From contig JACPAH010000015.1 in assembly GCA_016180925.1 (NCBI GenBank), positions 1 to 34,919 on the forward strand: a stretch of 34,919 nt of DNA. The letters run 5' to 3'. Of the stretch, positions 18,001-24,267 are shown piece after piece (the first letter of the stretch is position 1; each line of letters starts with the position of its first letter). The notes beneath the pieces were generated by a model that worked only from the letters and a program-made list of their open reading frames with translations, had not been told where the DNA came from and did not search any database. The position numbers and the translations under genes are program-made. The DNA comes from Candidatus Aenigmatarchaeota archaeon. GTDB taxonomy: Archaea; Aenigmatarchaeota; Aenigmatarchaeia; GW2011-AR5.

Positions 18001-18333
18001 CACTTCCTGGGGCTCCTGCTTCACGCCGTTTATGATGGGTATCATCTCGACGTATATTGGGGAAGAATAAGTCAGGTCTCGTATCCTCGCCTCGAAGGGG
18101 GTGATGGTGCGGGTGGCGCCGTCGGCCTCCTTGACGCACGGCTGGGGTATCCTGACCTTTCCGAGCTGTATCTTGAACTCGGCGAGCTCGGGCGTCTCGA
18201 GCTGTATCTCGCCTATCTCGTTTATTATCTTCTGGACGCGGAAATCAACGAATTCGTTGAACGACTTTATCTGGTGGTCTATGAATCCGACGGAATCCTT
18301 GAAAGACTTAAGCAGTGTTTTGTACTCCTCCAT
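15037..18333 (-). CDS. rpoB: RNA polymerase subunit B (fused B'/B'')
   Basis: 1098 aa in one chain, so the B split seen in methanogens and relatives is absent. Landmarks are SGEDARDPGGYFIINGTERVIV near the N-terminus, GRTGVCQRLERTN, HGTHWGRLCAEETPEG, GYNMEDGIVFNKASIERG and the C-terminal zinc site CKQCGLV...CAVCKKS. GGTG precedes ATG 18333. Downstream genes overlap by one or a few bases, suggesting coupled translation of B, A' and A''. Confidence 0.98.
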   Translation of the reverse strand: MEEYKTLLKSFKDSVGFIDHQIKSFNEFVDFRVQKIINEIGEIQLETPELAEFKIQLGKVRIPQPCVKEADGATRTITPFEARIRDLTYSSPIYVEMIPIINGVKQEPQEVKLGDLPIMLKSKMCTLSGLSEEELVNSGEDARDPGGYFIINGTERVIVMVEEVLSNRPIIEVKKDGESARINSEASGFVQRHLIERKNGIITISFANVKKLPAVVLLRALGMETDKEVIEAITSERDEMQEIYFNIYESDVKTVDEGKDYISKKMKITQKEYSDKRVNDVLDKYLLPHLGQDKKARMDKAIYLSKIVKKILKVGMKKAAEQDIDHYSNKRLRMVGDFMEILFRSVLLGKYGLVSRIVYSYQKLVKRGKMPSIKSIVESDYLTKRIVSHMATGQWIGGRTGVCQRLERTNFVRTIAHLRNVISPLSSSQEHFEARALHGTHWGRLCAEETPEGVNIGLRKYLAIMAMISDTSTEKEKEPILDMAKKEMPIDMKGITEGKHVVLLDGKILCMTDQPEKFVQKLRDKRRSGALDSGINVSFVPEFEEVHINTDSGRLQRPLIIAENGKPRLTGEHMEKLKKGEISWNELIKNGIIEYLDAEEENNSYVALNRNYMDNDRSHMEINDGIILGLSASLVPFPTHDRGDRVNFGAKMFGQALGIFATNYLMRTDTKSDILAYSQIPLVTTAVTDQVNLDEHPQGQNIVIAMMSYKGYNMEDGIVFNKASIERGFGRSYFFRSYVTEEKKYWGIEKDEIKIPDKSVNGYKTEESYASLDQDGVINREIEVAAGDVIVGKVSPLRFFGPVESFMSETENRRETSEIIRYGEEGIVDNVIVSETINGNKLVKINVRTERIPELGDKFTSRHGQKGVISLIIPEEDMPFTENGVIPDIIVNPHAIPSRMTIGQLLEIIAAKVSALTGARIDASAFNSDEAVSEESMRKALTGMGFRDDAKEPMYHGVTGKKLEGRILVGPCYYQKLHHMVANKLQARARGPVTLLTKQPTAGRAKQGGLRLGEMEKDCLIAHGAALLLKERFSSDKYTIPVCKQCGLVAVEDHIKGKKYCAVCKKSKITDVEMSYAFKLMLDELKCLGIYPRINSEE

Positions 18334-18369
18334 TTCTTCACCAGCCGACGGACAGACCTTTATGTAGCA

Positions 18370-18386
18370 CTTATAATTTTAAAAAG
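18370..18386 (-). promoter_or_regulatory. TATA region upstream of rpoB
   Basis: Minus-strand CTTTTTAAAATTATAAG lies about 40-55 nt before the rpoB start, within the 119-nt gap after rpoH. It gives rpoB a possible promoter of its own with a short leader. Confidence 0.5.
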
Positions 18387-18452
18387 TGGGCGCGACAATC
18401 TTTATTCTAATATAACAAAAGCTTAAAAGGCTTGTGAGTGGGAAAATCCGGC

Positions 18453-18716
18453 TCAGACGACGACCCTGTAGTAGATGTATTCGCCGGCAACCATCGAGTT
18501 CCTCGTTATCTTCAGGATGTCGCCCTTCTTCGCGCCTATCGCTTCCACTGCCGGGTCGTCTTCCTTTATCCTCGGGAGCTGCTTCGGCGTTATGTTGAGC
18601 CTTTTCAGCAGCTCGGCCTTTTCGTCGGCCGAGAGCGTGGCGTGCTTCGGCACCAGGACGCTCTCGAAGATGTTTATGTGCTTCTTCTCTTCCTTCTCTT
18701 TCGTCTTGGCTGCCAT
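18453..18716 (-). CDS. rpoH: RNA polymerase subunit H
   Basis: 87 aa. The C-terminal domain HINIFESVLVPKHATLS...LPRIKEDDPAVEAIGAKKGDILKITRNS is diagnostic for archaeal RpoH (RPB5 C-terminal part); only a short lysine-rich N-terminus precedes it. First gene of the polymerase cluster. A TATA box lies 30-35 nt upstream. Confidence 0.97.
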   Translation of the reverse strand: MAAKTKEKEEKKHINIFESVLVPKHATLSADEKAELLKRLNITPKQLPRIKEDDPAVEAIGAKKGDILKITRNSMVAGEYIYYRVVV

Positions 18717-18732
18717 GATTATCTACATTATG

Positions 18733-18752
18733 TAACGAATGTTACTTTATAA
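18733..18752 (-). promoter_or_regulatory. rpoH promoter with inverted repeat
   Basis: Minus-strand TTTATAAAGT is followed by GTAACATTCGTTAC, a 5-bp inverted repeat with a 4-nt spacer lying between the TATA box and the start codon. The repeat could be an operator for the polymerase operon; only position supports this. Confidence 0.45.
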
Positions 18753-18774
18753 ATCCATCGTTTCTTGGGCGGCG

Positions 18775-18845
18775 GATTTGTGTGTGAAAACCAGGGGTTT
18801 TCAGCATCTCAAAAAGCCTTGCTTTTTGCAGATGTGTAAAAAATC
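18775..18845 (+). repeat. Two-hairpin GCATCTC/GCAGAT element, copy 1
   Basis: Hairpin A GAAAACC-AGG-GGTTTTC (18786-18802), connector AGCATCTC (18803-18810), hairpin B AAAAAGC-CTT-GCTTTTT (18811-18827), then GCAGATG (18828-18834). CATCT pairs with AGATG around hairpin B, leaving an asymmetric C/GC internal loop. A GATTT/AAATC pair (18775-18779 with 18841-18845) may close the whole. Both stems are 7 bp with 3-nt loops. Confidence 0.75.
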
Positions 18846-18860
18846 TGGGAATTTTTGCAT

Positions 18861-19352
18861 TTATAAAACGTTGTTTTTGGGGAAAACAGCCTCATATCCG
18901 TAGCCCGGATGCTCTATGATAAATGCCTTGAACAAATCCTTGACCCTTCTTTCCAATTCCTCAAACTGCCCCGCATATAAATCTGCATGATGCCCAACAG
19001 CAGGATTAATCTGCGTTCGGTCGCCGACCTTGATGCAATTCATTCCCTGCTTTCTTATTACATCTAAAAATTCATCTTCCCAATTGGCATTTCTCGGAAT
19101 TTGTGAATTAAAATCGCGGGCAGATACAGAGTAGTCTGTTTGACCTTTTGTGCGATATTGTACACCGTCGCGGTCTTCATCTCTGACAAAGCCTAATACC
19201 TCATAACCTGCTCCAACACAGATGTCGACAAGTGCAAAAACTCTGTAAAATTCATCTCGTTTTATATCGACGCCATAAACAGCAAAAGCAGGCCTTAACC
19301 CGTCTTCAAATTCTACTTTATATTCAAAATTATTATCTTGTCTTGCAACCAT
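18861..19352 (-). CDS. Hypothetical 163-aa protein
   Basis: Complete frame from ATG 19352 with an AT-rich upstream region. The product is soluble and acidic, without a membrane helix. I do not recognise a family; AVYGVDIKRDEFYRVFALVDICVGAGYEVLGF is its most structured-looking part. Base composition is lower in GC than the polymerase genes, suggesting accessory origin. Confidence 0.6.
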   Translation of the reverse strand: MVARQDNNFEYKVEFEDGLRPAFAVYGVDIKRDEFYRVFALVDICVGAGYEVLGFVRDEDRDGVQYRTKGQTDYSVSARDFNSQIPRNANWEDEFLDVIRKQGMNCIKVGDRTQINPAVGHHADLYAGQFEELERRVKDLFKAFIIEHPGYGYEAVFPKNNVL

Positions 19353-19402
19353 ATATTTTCGCCGTCTACAATTTTTCTCAAAAAGGATTTAAATGTAAAA
19401 CC

Positions 19403-20085
19403 TCATCGCCCGTAACCCACAGAAAAGCCCGCATAAGCCTTGTCGTCAAAGCCTTTCTTCATGCCTTTCTGGAATCTTGCGAAAGCCTTGAAGGAAAGTC
19501 CGCCTGCGGAGAACGGGACGCCTGCCTCTCCCGTGGCTATGCTGAAGCCTGAACCCTCTATGAAATATCGGTTGTTATACTGGACGCCGGCGTTCGCATA
19601 GAAAGGAATCCTTCCGGCACGCCCTTTGTAGTTCACTTTCACATGAACATACCTTCCCCTCTCATTTTCGAGGCTGCCGCCTTCGAGGTTCTGGACGACC
19701 TTGACGCTCATCCCTTCTTTCTGCATCGTAAGCCACAATTCATGGATTCTTCCGTCTTATCCTGGCCTATGCCCATCAAATCGAAGAAGTTGTATGAAGC
19801 GTCAAAATCCATTCCTCTGTAAGTTCCTCCATAGCCCGTTGTTATATCGGCTTCGGTAAGGCCTTTTGCCGTATTGACATTTGACCACAGCATCCCGTAG
19901 AAGCCGTTTCTGCCCGCCATGACCGAGGACTGGATTACAGGCTCTTCCTCAAGAACAAAGCCCGGGGAGGCTACATAAGCGCCGTTCAGTGTGATATTGG
20001 CACCAACTGTCGTATCGGATTCAGCCCCATGCGGCAGAAATGTTGCCAACATCGTTGCTCCCGCAATCCAGGCTGTTTTTCTCAT
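19403..20085 (-). CDS. Exported beta-rich (barrel-like) protein, broken by a 1-nt frameshift
   Basis: ATG 20085 begins a signal-like MRKTAWIAGATMLATFLPHGAES. The first frame runs into a stop near 19708 (DKTEESMNCGL); another frame takes over as LWLTMQKEGMSVKVVQN and ends at 19403 with AYAGFSVGYGR. One missing G near 19740 would join them as a 227-aa protein. Alternating strands with Gly and aromatic residues (FYGMLWSNVN, EADITTGYGG, FYANAGVQYNN) resemble bacterial porin-like families such as TorF. An archaeon with such a protein would be surprising; similarity is by eye only. Confidence 0.6.
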
Positions 20086-20135
20086 ACCAAAAGCATTTCA
20101 AAAATCTTCTTAAACGCAGTGTTCAATTGGGATTC

Positions 20136-20597
20136 ATGAAGGCAGTGTCATATTACCTCAATTCCGTCATGAAGGACGTGACGGCTATGGGCGGCATAAC
20201 GTTCTACGCCGTTCTACTTGTGTTCTCGTATTTCCTGGACATCCGGGTATTCTACAAGCTCCTGGCAGGAGCCTTCCTGATGTATATTATTAACGTCCCT
20301 CTGAAGCTGGTTTTCTACAAGGACAGGCCCAACAAGATGGGGTACAAGGCTTTGTGGGAGAAGTTCGAGGCGTCATCGTTCCCCAGCGTCCATTCCGCAA
20401 GGGTGATATTCCTCGCCCTGGTCTTCTGGACTACTTCGATGCCGCTTCTGCTGAAGGCGTTCGTCGTCCTGGTAGCCGCGCTTGTCATGGTTTCGCGCGT
20501 GTGGCTGAAGAAGCATTTCTGGAGCGACGTTGCAGCCGGCATAATCTCCGGCCTGGTTATATTCTACATAGCGGAGAATTTTGTGATATTGCTGTAA
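20136..20597 (+). CDS. PAP2-family membrane phosphatase
   Basis: 153 aa from ATG 20136, with a TCTTCTTAAACG box 20-30 nt upstream (leaderless). Three PAP2 motifs are visible: KLVFYKDRP (residues 57-65), SFPSVHSAR (81-89, histidine in PSVH rather than PSGH) and SRVWLKKHFWSD (120-131). Several hydrophobic helices surround them. Members dephosphorylate lipid phosphates such as undecaprenyl or dolichyl diphosphate or phosphatidate. Substrate unknown. Confidence 0.9.
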   Translation: MKAVSYYLNSVMKDVTAMGGITFYAVLLVFSYFLDIRVFYKLLAGAFLMYIINVPLKLVFYKDRPNKMGYKALWEKFEASSFPSVHSARVIFLALVFWTTSMPLLLKAFVVLVAALVMVSRVWLKKHFWSDVAAGIISGLVIFYIAENFVILL

Positions 20598-20627
20598 TTC
20601 AGGAATGAAAAACACCTGACAAAAATA

Positions 20628-20654
20628 GCGATATGGTTAAAATATGGATATCGC
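20628..20654. other. Imperfect hairpin downstream of the PAP2 gene
   Basis: GCGATAT (20628-20634) pairs with ATATCGC (20648-20654) across a 13-nt AT-rich loop. It may contribute to termination of the PAP2 transcript. Confidence 0.4.
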
Positions 20655-20734
20655 ATGTCCGGAACTAATGTTTCACAAAGAAAGTATATTTTAAATAGAG
20701 AAAAATCAATGATTCAATCGCCTTGGATGGAATT

Positions 20735-20826
20735 GCCTCAGCCAGAAATGGCGGCAAAGGTAGTGTAGCGGTCTAGCATATGGCCCTGTCACGGCCATGA
20801 CCCGGGTTCGAATCCCGGCCGAGGCG
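20735..20826 (+). tRNA. tRNA-Asp (GTC) with a 19-nt intron in the acceptor stem
   Basis: The 3' part (CCGGGTTCGAATCCCGG, then CCGAGGC G) needs a 5' strand GCCTCGG. The DNA has GCCTC (20735-20739), 19 extra bases, then GG (20759). Removing 20740-20758 gives a 73-nt cloverleaf with GTC at 20788-20790. The junction is a canonical BHB: UGCC/GGCA (20734-20737 with 20753-20756), bulges UCA and AAG cut after the second base, inner GCCA-GAAA-UGGC. The position is between nucleotides 5 and 6, so the 5' end of the tRNA depends on splicing. No CCA is encoded. Confidence 0.88.
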
Positions 20827-20834
20827 CTTATGTA

Positions 20835-20893
20835 GGGCCTGTATTTTGAAAACCAGAGGTTTTCGAAATGTAGGCGCAATTTCGAAGAAATTG
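20835..20893 (+). repeat. Hairpin pair and 9-bp direct repeat before tRNA-Lys
   Basis: GGGCCTGTA, the tRNA-Lys 5' end, occurs at 20835-20843 and again at 20893-20901. Between them are GAAAACC-AGA-GGTTTTC (20848-20864), nested in ATTT/AAAT and GCCT/AGGC, and CAATTTC-GAA-GAAATTG (20877-20893), whose last base is the first base of the tRNA. The repeat suggests an insertion that duplicated its target, or a duplicated tRNA start. Confidence 0.65.
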
Positions 20894-21054
20894 GGCCTGT
20901 AGCTCAGCCTGGTAAACTTCTTTCGGAAAGAAGTTTAATCAAGAAACGAGTTCAGGATAGAGCACCTGCCTCTTACCCCCGTAAAATGGCCTCGACTTTG
21001 CGCCAGCAAAGGGGAGAAAGCAGGGAGTCGCGGGTTCGAATCCCGTCGGGCCCA
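20893..21054 (+). tRNA. tRNA-Lys (CTT) with D-loop and anticodon-loop introns
   Basis: Acceptor GGGCCTG pairs with CGGGCCC. The D-loop holds 45 extra bases (20914-20958): central helix CCUG/CAGG (20908-20911 with 20953-20956), bulges GUA and AUA, closed by the D-stem GCUC/GAGC. Cutting after the second bulge base gives the common arm GCTC-AGCCTGGTA-GAGC. The second intron is at the classic 37/38 site (20976-21018, 43 nt) with central CUCU/GGAG and bulges UAC and AAA. Anticodon CTT at 20972-20974. Spliced length is 74 nt. The 3' end is repeated beyond the Fic gene. Confidence 0.92.
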
Positions 21055-22055
21055 CTTCATTCATTCTTCAGGAATCCATAATTTTTCTTCAAAGTTCTTA
21101 CAAGAAAATCTATGATTTGGTCGTATTTCCCGTCATTTGCCGCCCTGACTGCCCGCAGATAATTGTTTCGATCCTTTACATAAATATTGATTTCAGGATA
21201 ATTATTCTTCTTTAGTATGTAATTCATTAGAAGGCGGCATACCCTTCCATTTCCGTCTGTAAATGGATGTACGCTCACAAACTTCATCGAAAGCAAGGCT
21301 GCAAGTTCCAGCGGATGCAGATTTTTGTTTTGTTTATACCAAACTATAAGGTCTTTCATTAACTTTGGTATATCTCCGTGGTTCGGCAACTCAACATCGG
21401 AGCCAAGGATGAAAACCGGAACTTTCCTGTATTTTCCGCGCTTTTCGTCTATATCCTCCATCAATACCCAATGAAGTCTTTTTATTAACCATTCATTTAT
21501 ATCTCCTTGGTAAGAAAGGAGATACTCAAGCGCTTTTTTATGATTTTTTGCCTCGTAAATCTCGCGCAAAGATATATTTTTCGGCGCTACACCATCGTTT
21601 ATTATCATCGATGTTTCTCTTTTGTTTGCAGTGCTGCCCTCAATGGCATTGGAATTGTAAGTAAGCTCGGTAAAAAACCACTCATTAAATTTTCCTGAAA
21701 TTACTTTGCCTCCTTTTTTCAGATAGTTAAAAAAACGCAGTCTTATAATTTCAATAAAATCCTTCTGTTCTTCCGTAAGATAATTCGTTTTGACGAGAAG
21801 CTTATCAAAATTCTGCAGTTCCTTTTTAATTTTCTCTTCTGATAAATGTCCTTCGCCGATGTATTTCCTTACCTTTTTCCATTTATTGTCATCGCGTATA
21901 GTATGAACTATGTAATTATATCGCTTCCTGTCGCGCATCTTTATTTCGTGATATGGCATACCATTATATACGTCCACATATATTTAAATACTTAATTTTG
22001 TGCCCGTATAGGTATATTCGCCATATTTCAGAATCTAGAGTCGGGCCCATTTCAT
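21045..22055. mobile_element. Fic gene flanked by a repeat of the tRNA-Lys 3' end (att-like)
   Basis: GTCGGGCCCACTTCAT (21045-21060, the tRNA-Lys 3' end) recurs as GTCGGGCCCATTTCAT at 22040-22055, 15 of 16 identical and in the same orientation. The AT-richer Fic gene fills the interval. Integration into a tRNA gene that preserves its 3' end leaves such repeats. No integrase is present, so this would be a remnant or a passively moved cassette. Confidence 0.6.
21057..21977 (-). CDS. Fic/DOC-family AMP-transferase with class II inhibitory motif
   Basis: 306 aa. The Fic motif HPFTDGNGR is at residues 237-245, complete with catalytic histidine. The preceding SNAIEGS (109-115) fits the inhibitory (S/T)xxxE(G/N) motif in its own N-terminal half, so activity is probably self-restrained. 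Such enzymes usually transfer AMP to hydroxyl side chains of target proteins. The gene is more AT-rich than lysA downstream and stops 2 bp from the tRNA-Lys 3' end, within an att-like repeat pair, so it was probably acquired. Confidence 0.93.
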   Translation of the reverse strand: MDVYNGMPYHEIKMRDRKRYNYIVHTIRDDNKWKKVRKYIGEGHLSEEKIKKELQNFDKLLVKTNYLTEEQKDFIEIIRLRFFNYLKKGGKVISGKFNEWFFTELTYNSNAIEGSTANKRETSMIINDGVAPKNISLREIYEAKNHKKALEYLLSYQGDINEWLIKRLHWVLMEDIDEKRGKYRKVPVFILGSDVELPNHGDIPKLMKDLIVWYKQNKNLHPLELAALLSMKFVSVHPFTDGNGRVCRLLMNYILKKNNYPEINIYVKDRNNYLRAVRAANDGKYDQIIDFLVRTLKKNYGFLKNE

Positions 22056-23380
22056 AACATGGTCGTCTCGGAAACTACTTTTTCTGTCGTGAGTGAATAA
22101 GACTTGCCTCCGGCAAGAAGCAATTCCGGTACCGGAGGCCGCGTGTTGTAGTTTGTCATCTCCATGGCCTTCACGTAAGCGCCTGTTGTCAGGAACGCTA
22201 CCACATCGCCTTCTCTGGGGCGCGTCGTTTCCCTTCTTATCGGGTCGCGTGAAAGAAAGTCGCCTGTCTCGCACACGTTGCCTGCGAACATGAATTTCCC
22301 TTCAAGCTCCGAGTCGGCCCTCCCGCAAAGGACTATGTGGTGGTGTGAGTTGTATACTTCAGGCCTCGGTAGGTGGTTGAACCCCGTATCCAGCCCCACG
22401 ACTGTCTCGCCGCTTTTTCTCTTCACGTCCGTGACCGTGGCGAGCAGTATGCCTGAATCGCCTGATATGTATCTTCCGGGCTCGAATGCCAGCGCGTCCG
22501 GGACGAGTCCTGATTCGTCGACTCTTGTAACCGTTTCATCTGCATACCTTTCAACCGGGAACTCACGGTGCTCTTTCCTGTATCTTACTCCGGGCCCGCC
22601 CCCAAAGTCTACGTATCCCAGGTTGCGTCCCATGTATCCATGTGCATCTTTCGCAACTCCCAGTGCAGCATCCAGGTTCCCTAGAAATGCCACTATTTCC
22701 TCTTCCGTCCTCCAGTTGGAGCCTATATGGAAGTGCAGTCCTGCAACGCCAAAAATTCTATCGGCTTCCCTGACGACATCATGAATATCAGACATGTCCA
22801 CGCCGAATTTTGTCGGCACTTCTTCGCCGTGTATCGTGACGCGTCCTGTTGTTATGTTCTCGGGAACGTGGCCGGCTCCTGTGACGCCAGGGTCCACCCT
22901 TATCGATACCGGAAGGACGCGCCTGGAGCCACTTCTTCTACAGTTGGCTTCTAACATCCTGCCTACCTGTCCGGCAGAATCTATATTAATCCTTACTCCG
23001 AGGTTAAGCGCCATGCGCATGTCACCAACGCTGACGCTGGAGCCGGTGTAAAGTATCTTCTCCGGTGCATAACCTGCGTCGACAGCAAGCATGGCCTCGC
23101 CCGGGGAAACGGCATCAATCCACGCGCCCTCTCGACAAAGCAGCTCCAGTATTCCTCTATGGGAATTGGTTTTCATCGCATAGTGCACTCTTACAGGTAT
23201 TTCTGTGCGGCTGGCCAGTGCATCGTGAAATCTCCTGTAGTTCTGGACAGCGCGGTCGCCGTTGTATACGTGGAGCGGCGTCCCGTATACATGCGCAAAG
23301 GCTTCTGCTCTCTGCCCTCCTATATAGAGATTTCCGTCTCTGGATTCAAGATGACCCGGAATTTCCCACCACATTTTCAT
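22052..23380 (-). CDS. lysA: Diaminopimelate decarboxylase-like PLP enzyme
   Basis: 442 aa, fold-type III decarboxylase. The PLP lysine is K70 in VHYAMKTNS; GLHFHIGSNW, FGGGPGVRY, EPGRYISGDSG and CETGDFL are the other cofactor, dimer and substrate sites. The family converts meso-diaminopimelate to lysine; related enzymes decarboxylate ornithine or arginine, so lysA is likely but not certain. The upstream TATA box GATTTATAGC overlaps the GCAGAT end of a two-hairpin element. No other lysine genes are nearby. Its stop lies inside the right copy of the tRNA-Lys repeat. Confidence 0.88.
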   Translation of the reverse strand: MKMWWEIPGHLESRDGNLYIGGQRAEAFAHVYGTPLHVYNGDRAVQNYRRFHDALASRTEIPVRVHYAMKTNSHRGILELLCREGAWIDAVSPGEAMLAVDAGYAPEKILYTGSSVSVGDMRMALNLGVRINIDSAGQVGRMLEANCRRSGSRRVLPVSIRVDPGVTGAGHVPENITTGRVTIHGEEVPTKFGVDMSDIHDVVREADRIFGVAGLHFHIGSNWRTEEEIVAFLGNLDAALGVAKDAHGYMGRNLGYVDFGGGPGVRYRKEHREFPVERYADETVTRVDESGLVPDALAFEPGRYISGDSGILLATVTDVKRKSGETVVGLDTGFNHLPRPEVYNSHHHIVLCGRADSELEGKFMFAGNVCETGDFLSRDPIRRETTRPREGDVVAFLTTGAYVKAMEMTNYNTRPPVPELLLAGGKSYSLTTEKVVSETTML

Positions 23381-23402
23381 GCACCTCTCAGCTATGCTAT
23401 AA

Positions 23403-23497
23403 ATCTGCAGATTTCCAGCGTTTTAAAACGGTGGTGGAAATCTGAGATGCTCAACGAACTTGTTGTACTTGAATAATCCACCGTCTGAAGACGGTGG
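23403..23497 (-). repeat. Two-hairpin GCATCTC/GCAGAT element (copy 5) plus a CTTCAG-type hairpin
   Basis: Read on the minus strand: weak hairpin A (CAAC/GTTG, 23452-23465), connector GCATCTC (23444-23450), hairpin B with AGATTTCCA/TGGAAATCT arms (23409-23417 with 23435-23443), then GCAGAT (23403-23408), which runs into the lysA TATA box. Hairpin B encloses the perfect palindrome CGTTTTAAAACG (23419-23430). Just outside is a 9-bp hairpin CCACCGTCT-GA-AGACGGTGG (23478-23497), whose reverse complement is capped by CTTCAG like two hairpins at 26.1 kb. Confidence 0.7.
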
Positions 23498-23583
23498 TCG
23501 TTGACAATTACAATATCTTTGTTGCCGGGCTTCTTAAAAGTTGGAGGAAATTACGCGGGAATTACAGAAGAAAAAACATAAAT

Positions 23584-23701
23584 GGTTAGCAACGTGCCCG
23601 ATTTCCCAAGCCTTCGCTCAGTACTCTCATGGCCGCTGGATGGATTCTCTTCCGTGTTCGAAATGGGAACGGGACTACCCCATCCGCCATGGTCGCCAAC
23701 C
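23584..23701 (-). rRNA. 5S ribosomal RNA
   Basis: Minus-strand sequence starts GGTTGGCGACCATGGCGG and ends GCACGTTGCTAACC; the ends pair as helix I (10 bp with G-U). Diagnostic inner segments are CCCGTTCCCATTTCGAAC, ACGGAAGAGAATCCATCC and AGTACTGAGCG. Length is 118 nt. It stands alone here, apart from 16S/23S, as in several DPANN and other archaea. Plus-strand frames over it are shadows. Confidence 0.95.
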
Positions 23702-23721
23702 AAGATTATATCTGGAAGAAA

Positions 23722-23735
23722 CGGATTTAAATCCG
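23722..23735 (-). promoter_or_regulatory. 5S promoter palindrome
   Basis: The perfect palindrome CGGATTTAAATCCG is centred about 28 nt upstream of the 5S start, the TATA position. The same GATTTAAATCCG word occurs twice upstream of tRNA-Tyr, so it may be a promoter type shared by stable RNAs. Confidence 0.6.
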
Positions 23736-23883
23736 CAGAATTCCACTGCTTTTGCCCAAAACTTTGGAAGAACTTTGTTTGCTCATTTGACATTTTCAAC
23801 ACTCTCTTTGTCCATAGAAACGCTTAAAAGCTTTTGTTACCAAATAGAAGTTACTAAATGGTGGGCATTTGGTGGGTGTAGTC

Positions 23884-24117
23884 ATGAAAAAGAAAGGGAT
23901 GCTGGGCAGGAGGAACGGGAAGAACATGTTCGGCAGGATTAGGGGTTACCTCACGAAGGATGACATAGCCATTCTTGATGAAGCCAGCAAGCGCGTCTAC
24001 AAGCACGCGAAGAACCCGGCGAAGCATTACCAGTGCGGCGAGTGCGAGTATCACTGGCTTTATTCGAGCATGAAGTGCCCTGTCTGCTCATCCATGCAGA
24101 TTAAGCAGGTTGCATGA
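23884..24117 (+). CDS. Small zinc-ribbon protein
   Basis: 77 aa from ATG 23884, with GGTGGGTG upstream; a TTG at 23869 would add five residues. The basic N-terminus (MKKKGMLGRRNGKNMFGRIRG) precedes a zinc ribbon YQCGECEYHWLYSSMKCPVCSS with two CxxC pairs. It resembles small archaeal RNA- or DNA-binding zinc ribbons, but I cannot name the family. A poly-T tract after the stop probably terminates it ahead of convergent tRNA-Tyr. Confidence 0.8.
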   Translation: MKKKGMLGRRNGKNMFGRIRGYLTKDDIAILDEASKRVYKHAKNPAKHYQCGECEYHWLYSSMKCPVCSSMQIKQVA

Positions 24118-24135
24118 TTTTTTCTTAATCAAAAA

Positions 24136-24253
24136 TCCCCCGACTGGGATTTGAACCCAGAACCTCACGGTTTCTGTTTAAAGCACCCGCTGGGTGCCTT
24201 CTTCTTTGAGAAGAAGACTACAGCCATGCGCTCTACCGTTGAGCTATCGGAGG
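24136..24253 (-). tRNA. tRNA-Tyr (GTA) with 46-nt intron
   Basis: CCTCCGA pairs with TCGGGGG, giving C1-G72, the archaeal/eukaryal tyrosine identity pair. Anticodon GTA at 24219-24221. Intron 24172-24217 at the 37/38 site: central CUGU/ACAG, bulges AGU and AAA, cut after the second base. Inside the intron are two tandem hairpins, CTTCTTCT/AGAAGAAG with CAA loop and GCACCC/GGGTGC with AGC loop. Spliced length is 72 nt. Confidence 0.95.
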
Positions 24254-24267
24254 CATTCCTTTTTGGC

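Noticed and set aside
18786-18834. Two-hairpin elements as BHB introns
   Set aside because: Internal loops are 1x2 or 2x2 nucleotides, not two opposed 3-nt bulges, and they lie outside genes.
20656-20769. Short plus-strand frame starting MSGTNVSQRKY
   Set aside because: Runs through the tRNA-Asp acceptor intron and stops in the D-arm; the tRNA explains the sequence.
23541-23942. Frames over 23.5-23.9 kb on both strands
   Set aside because: They cover the 5S rRNA and its promoter.
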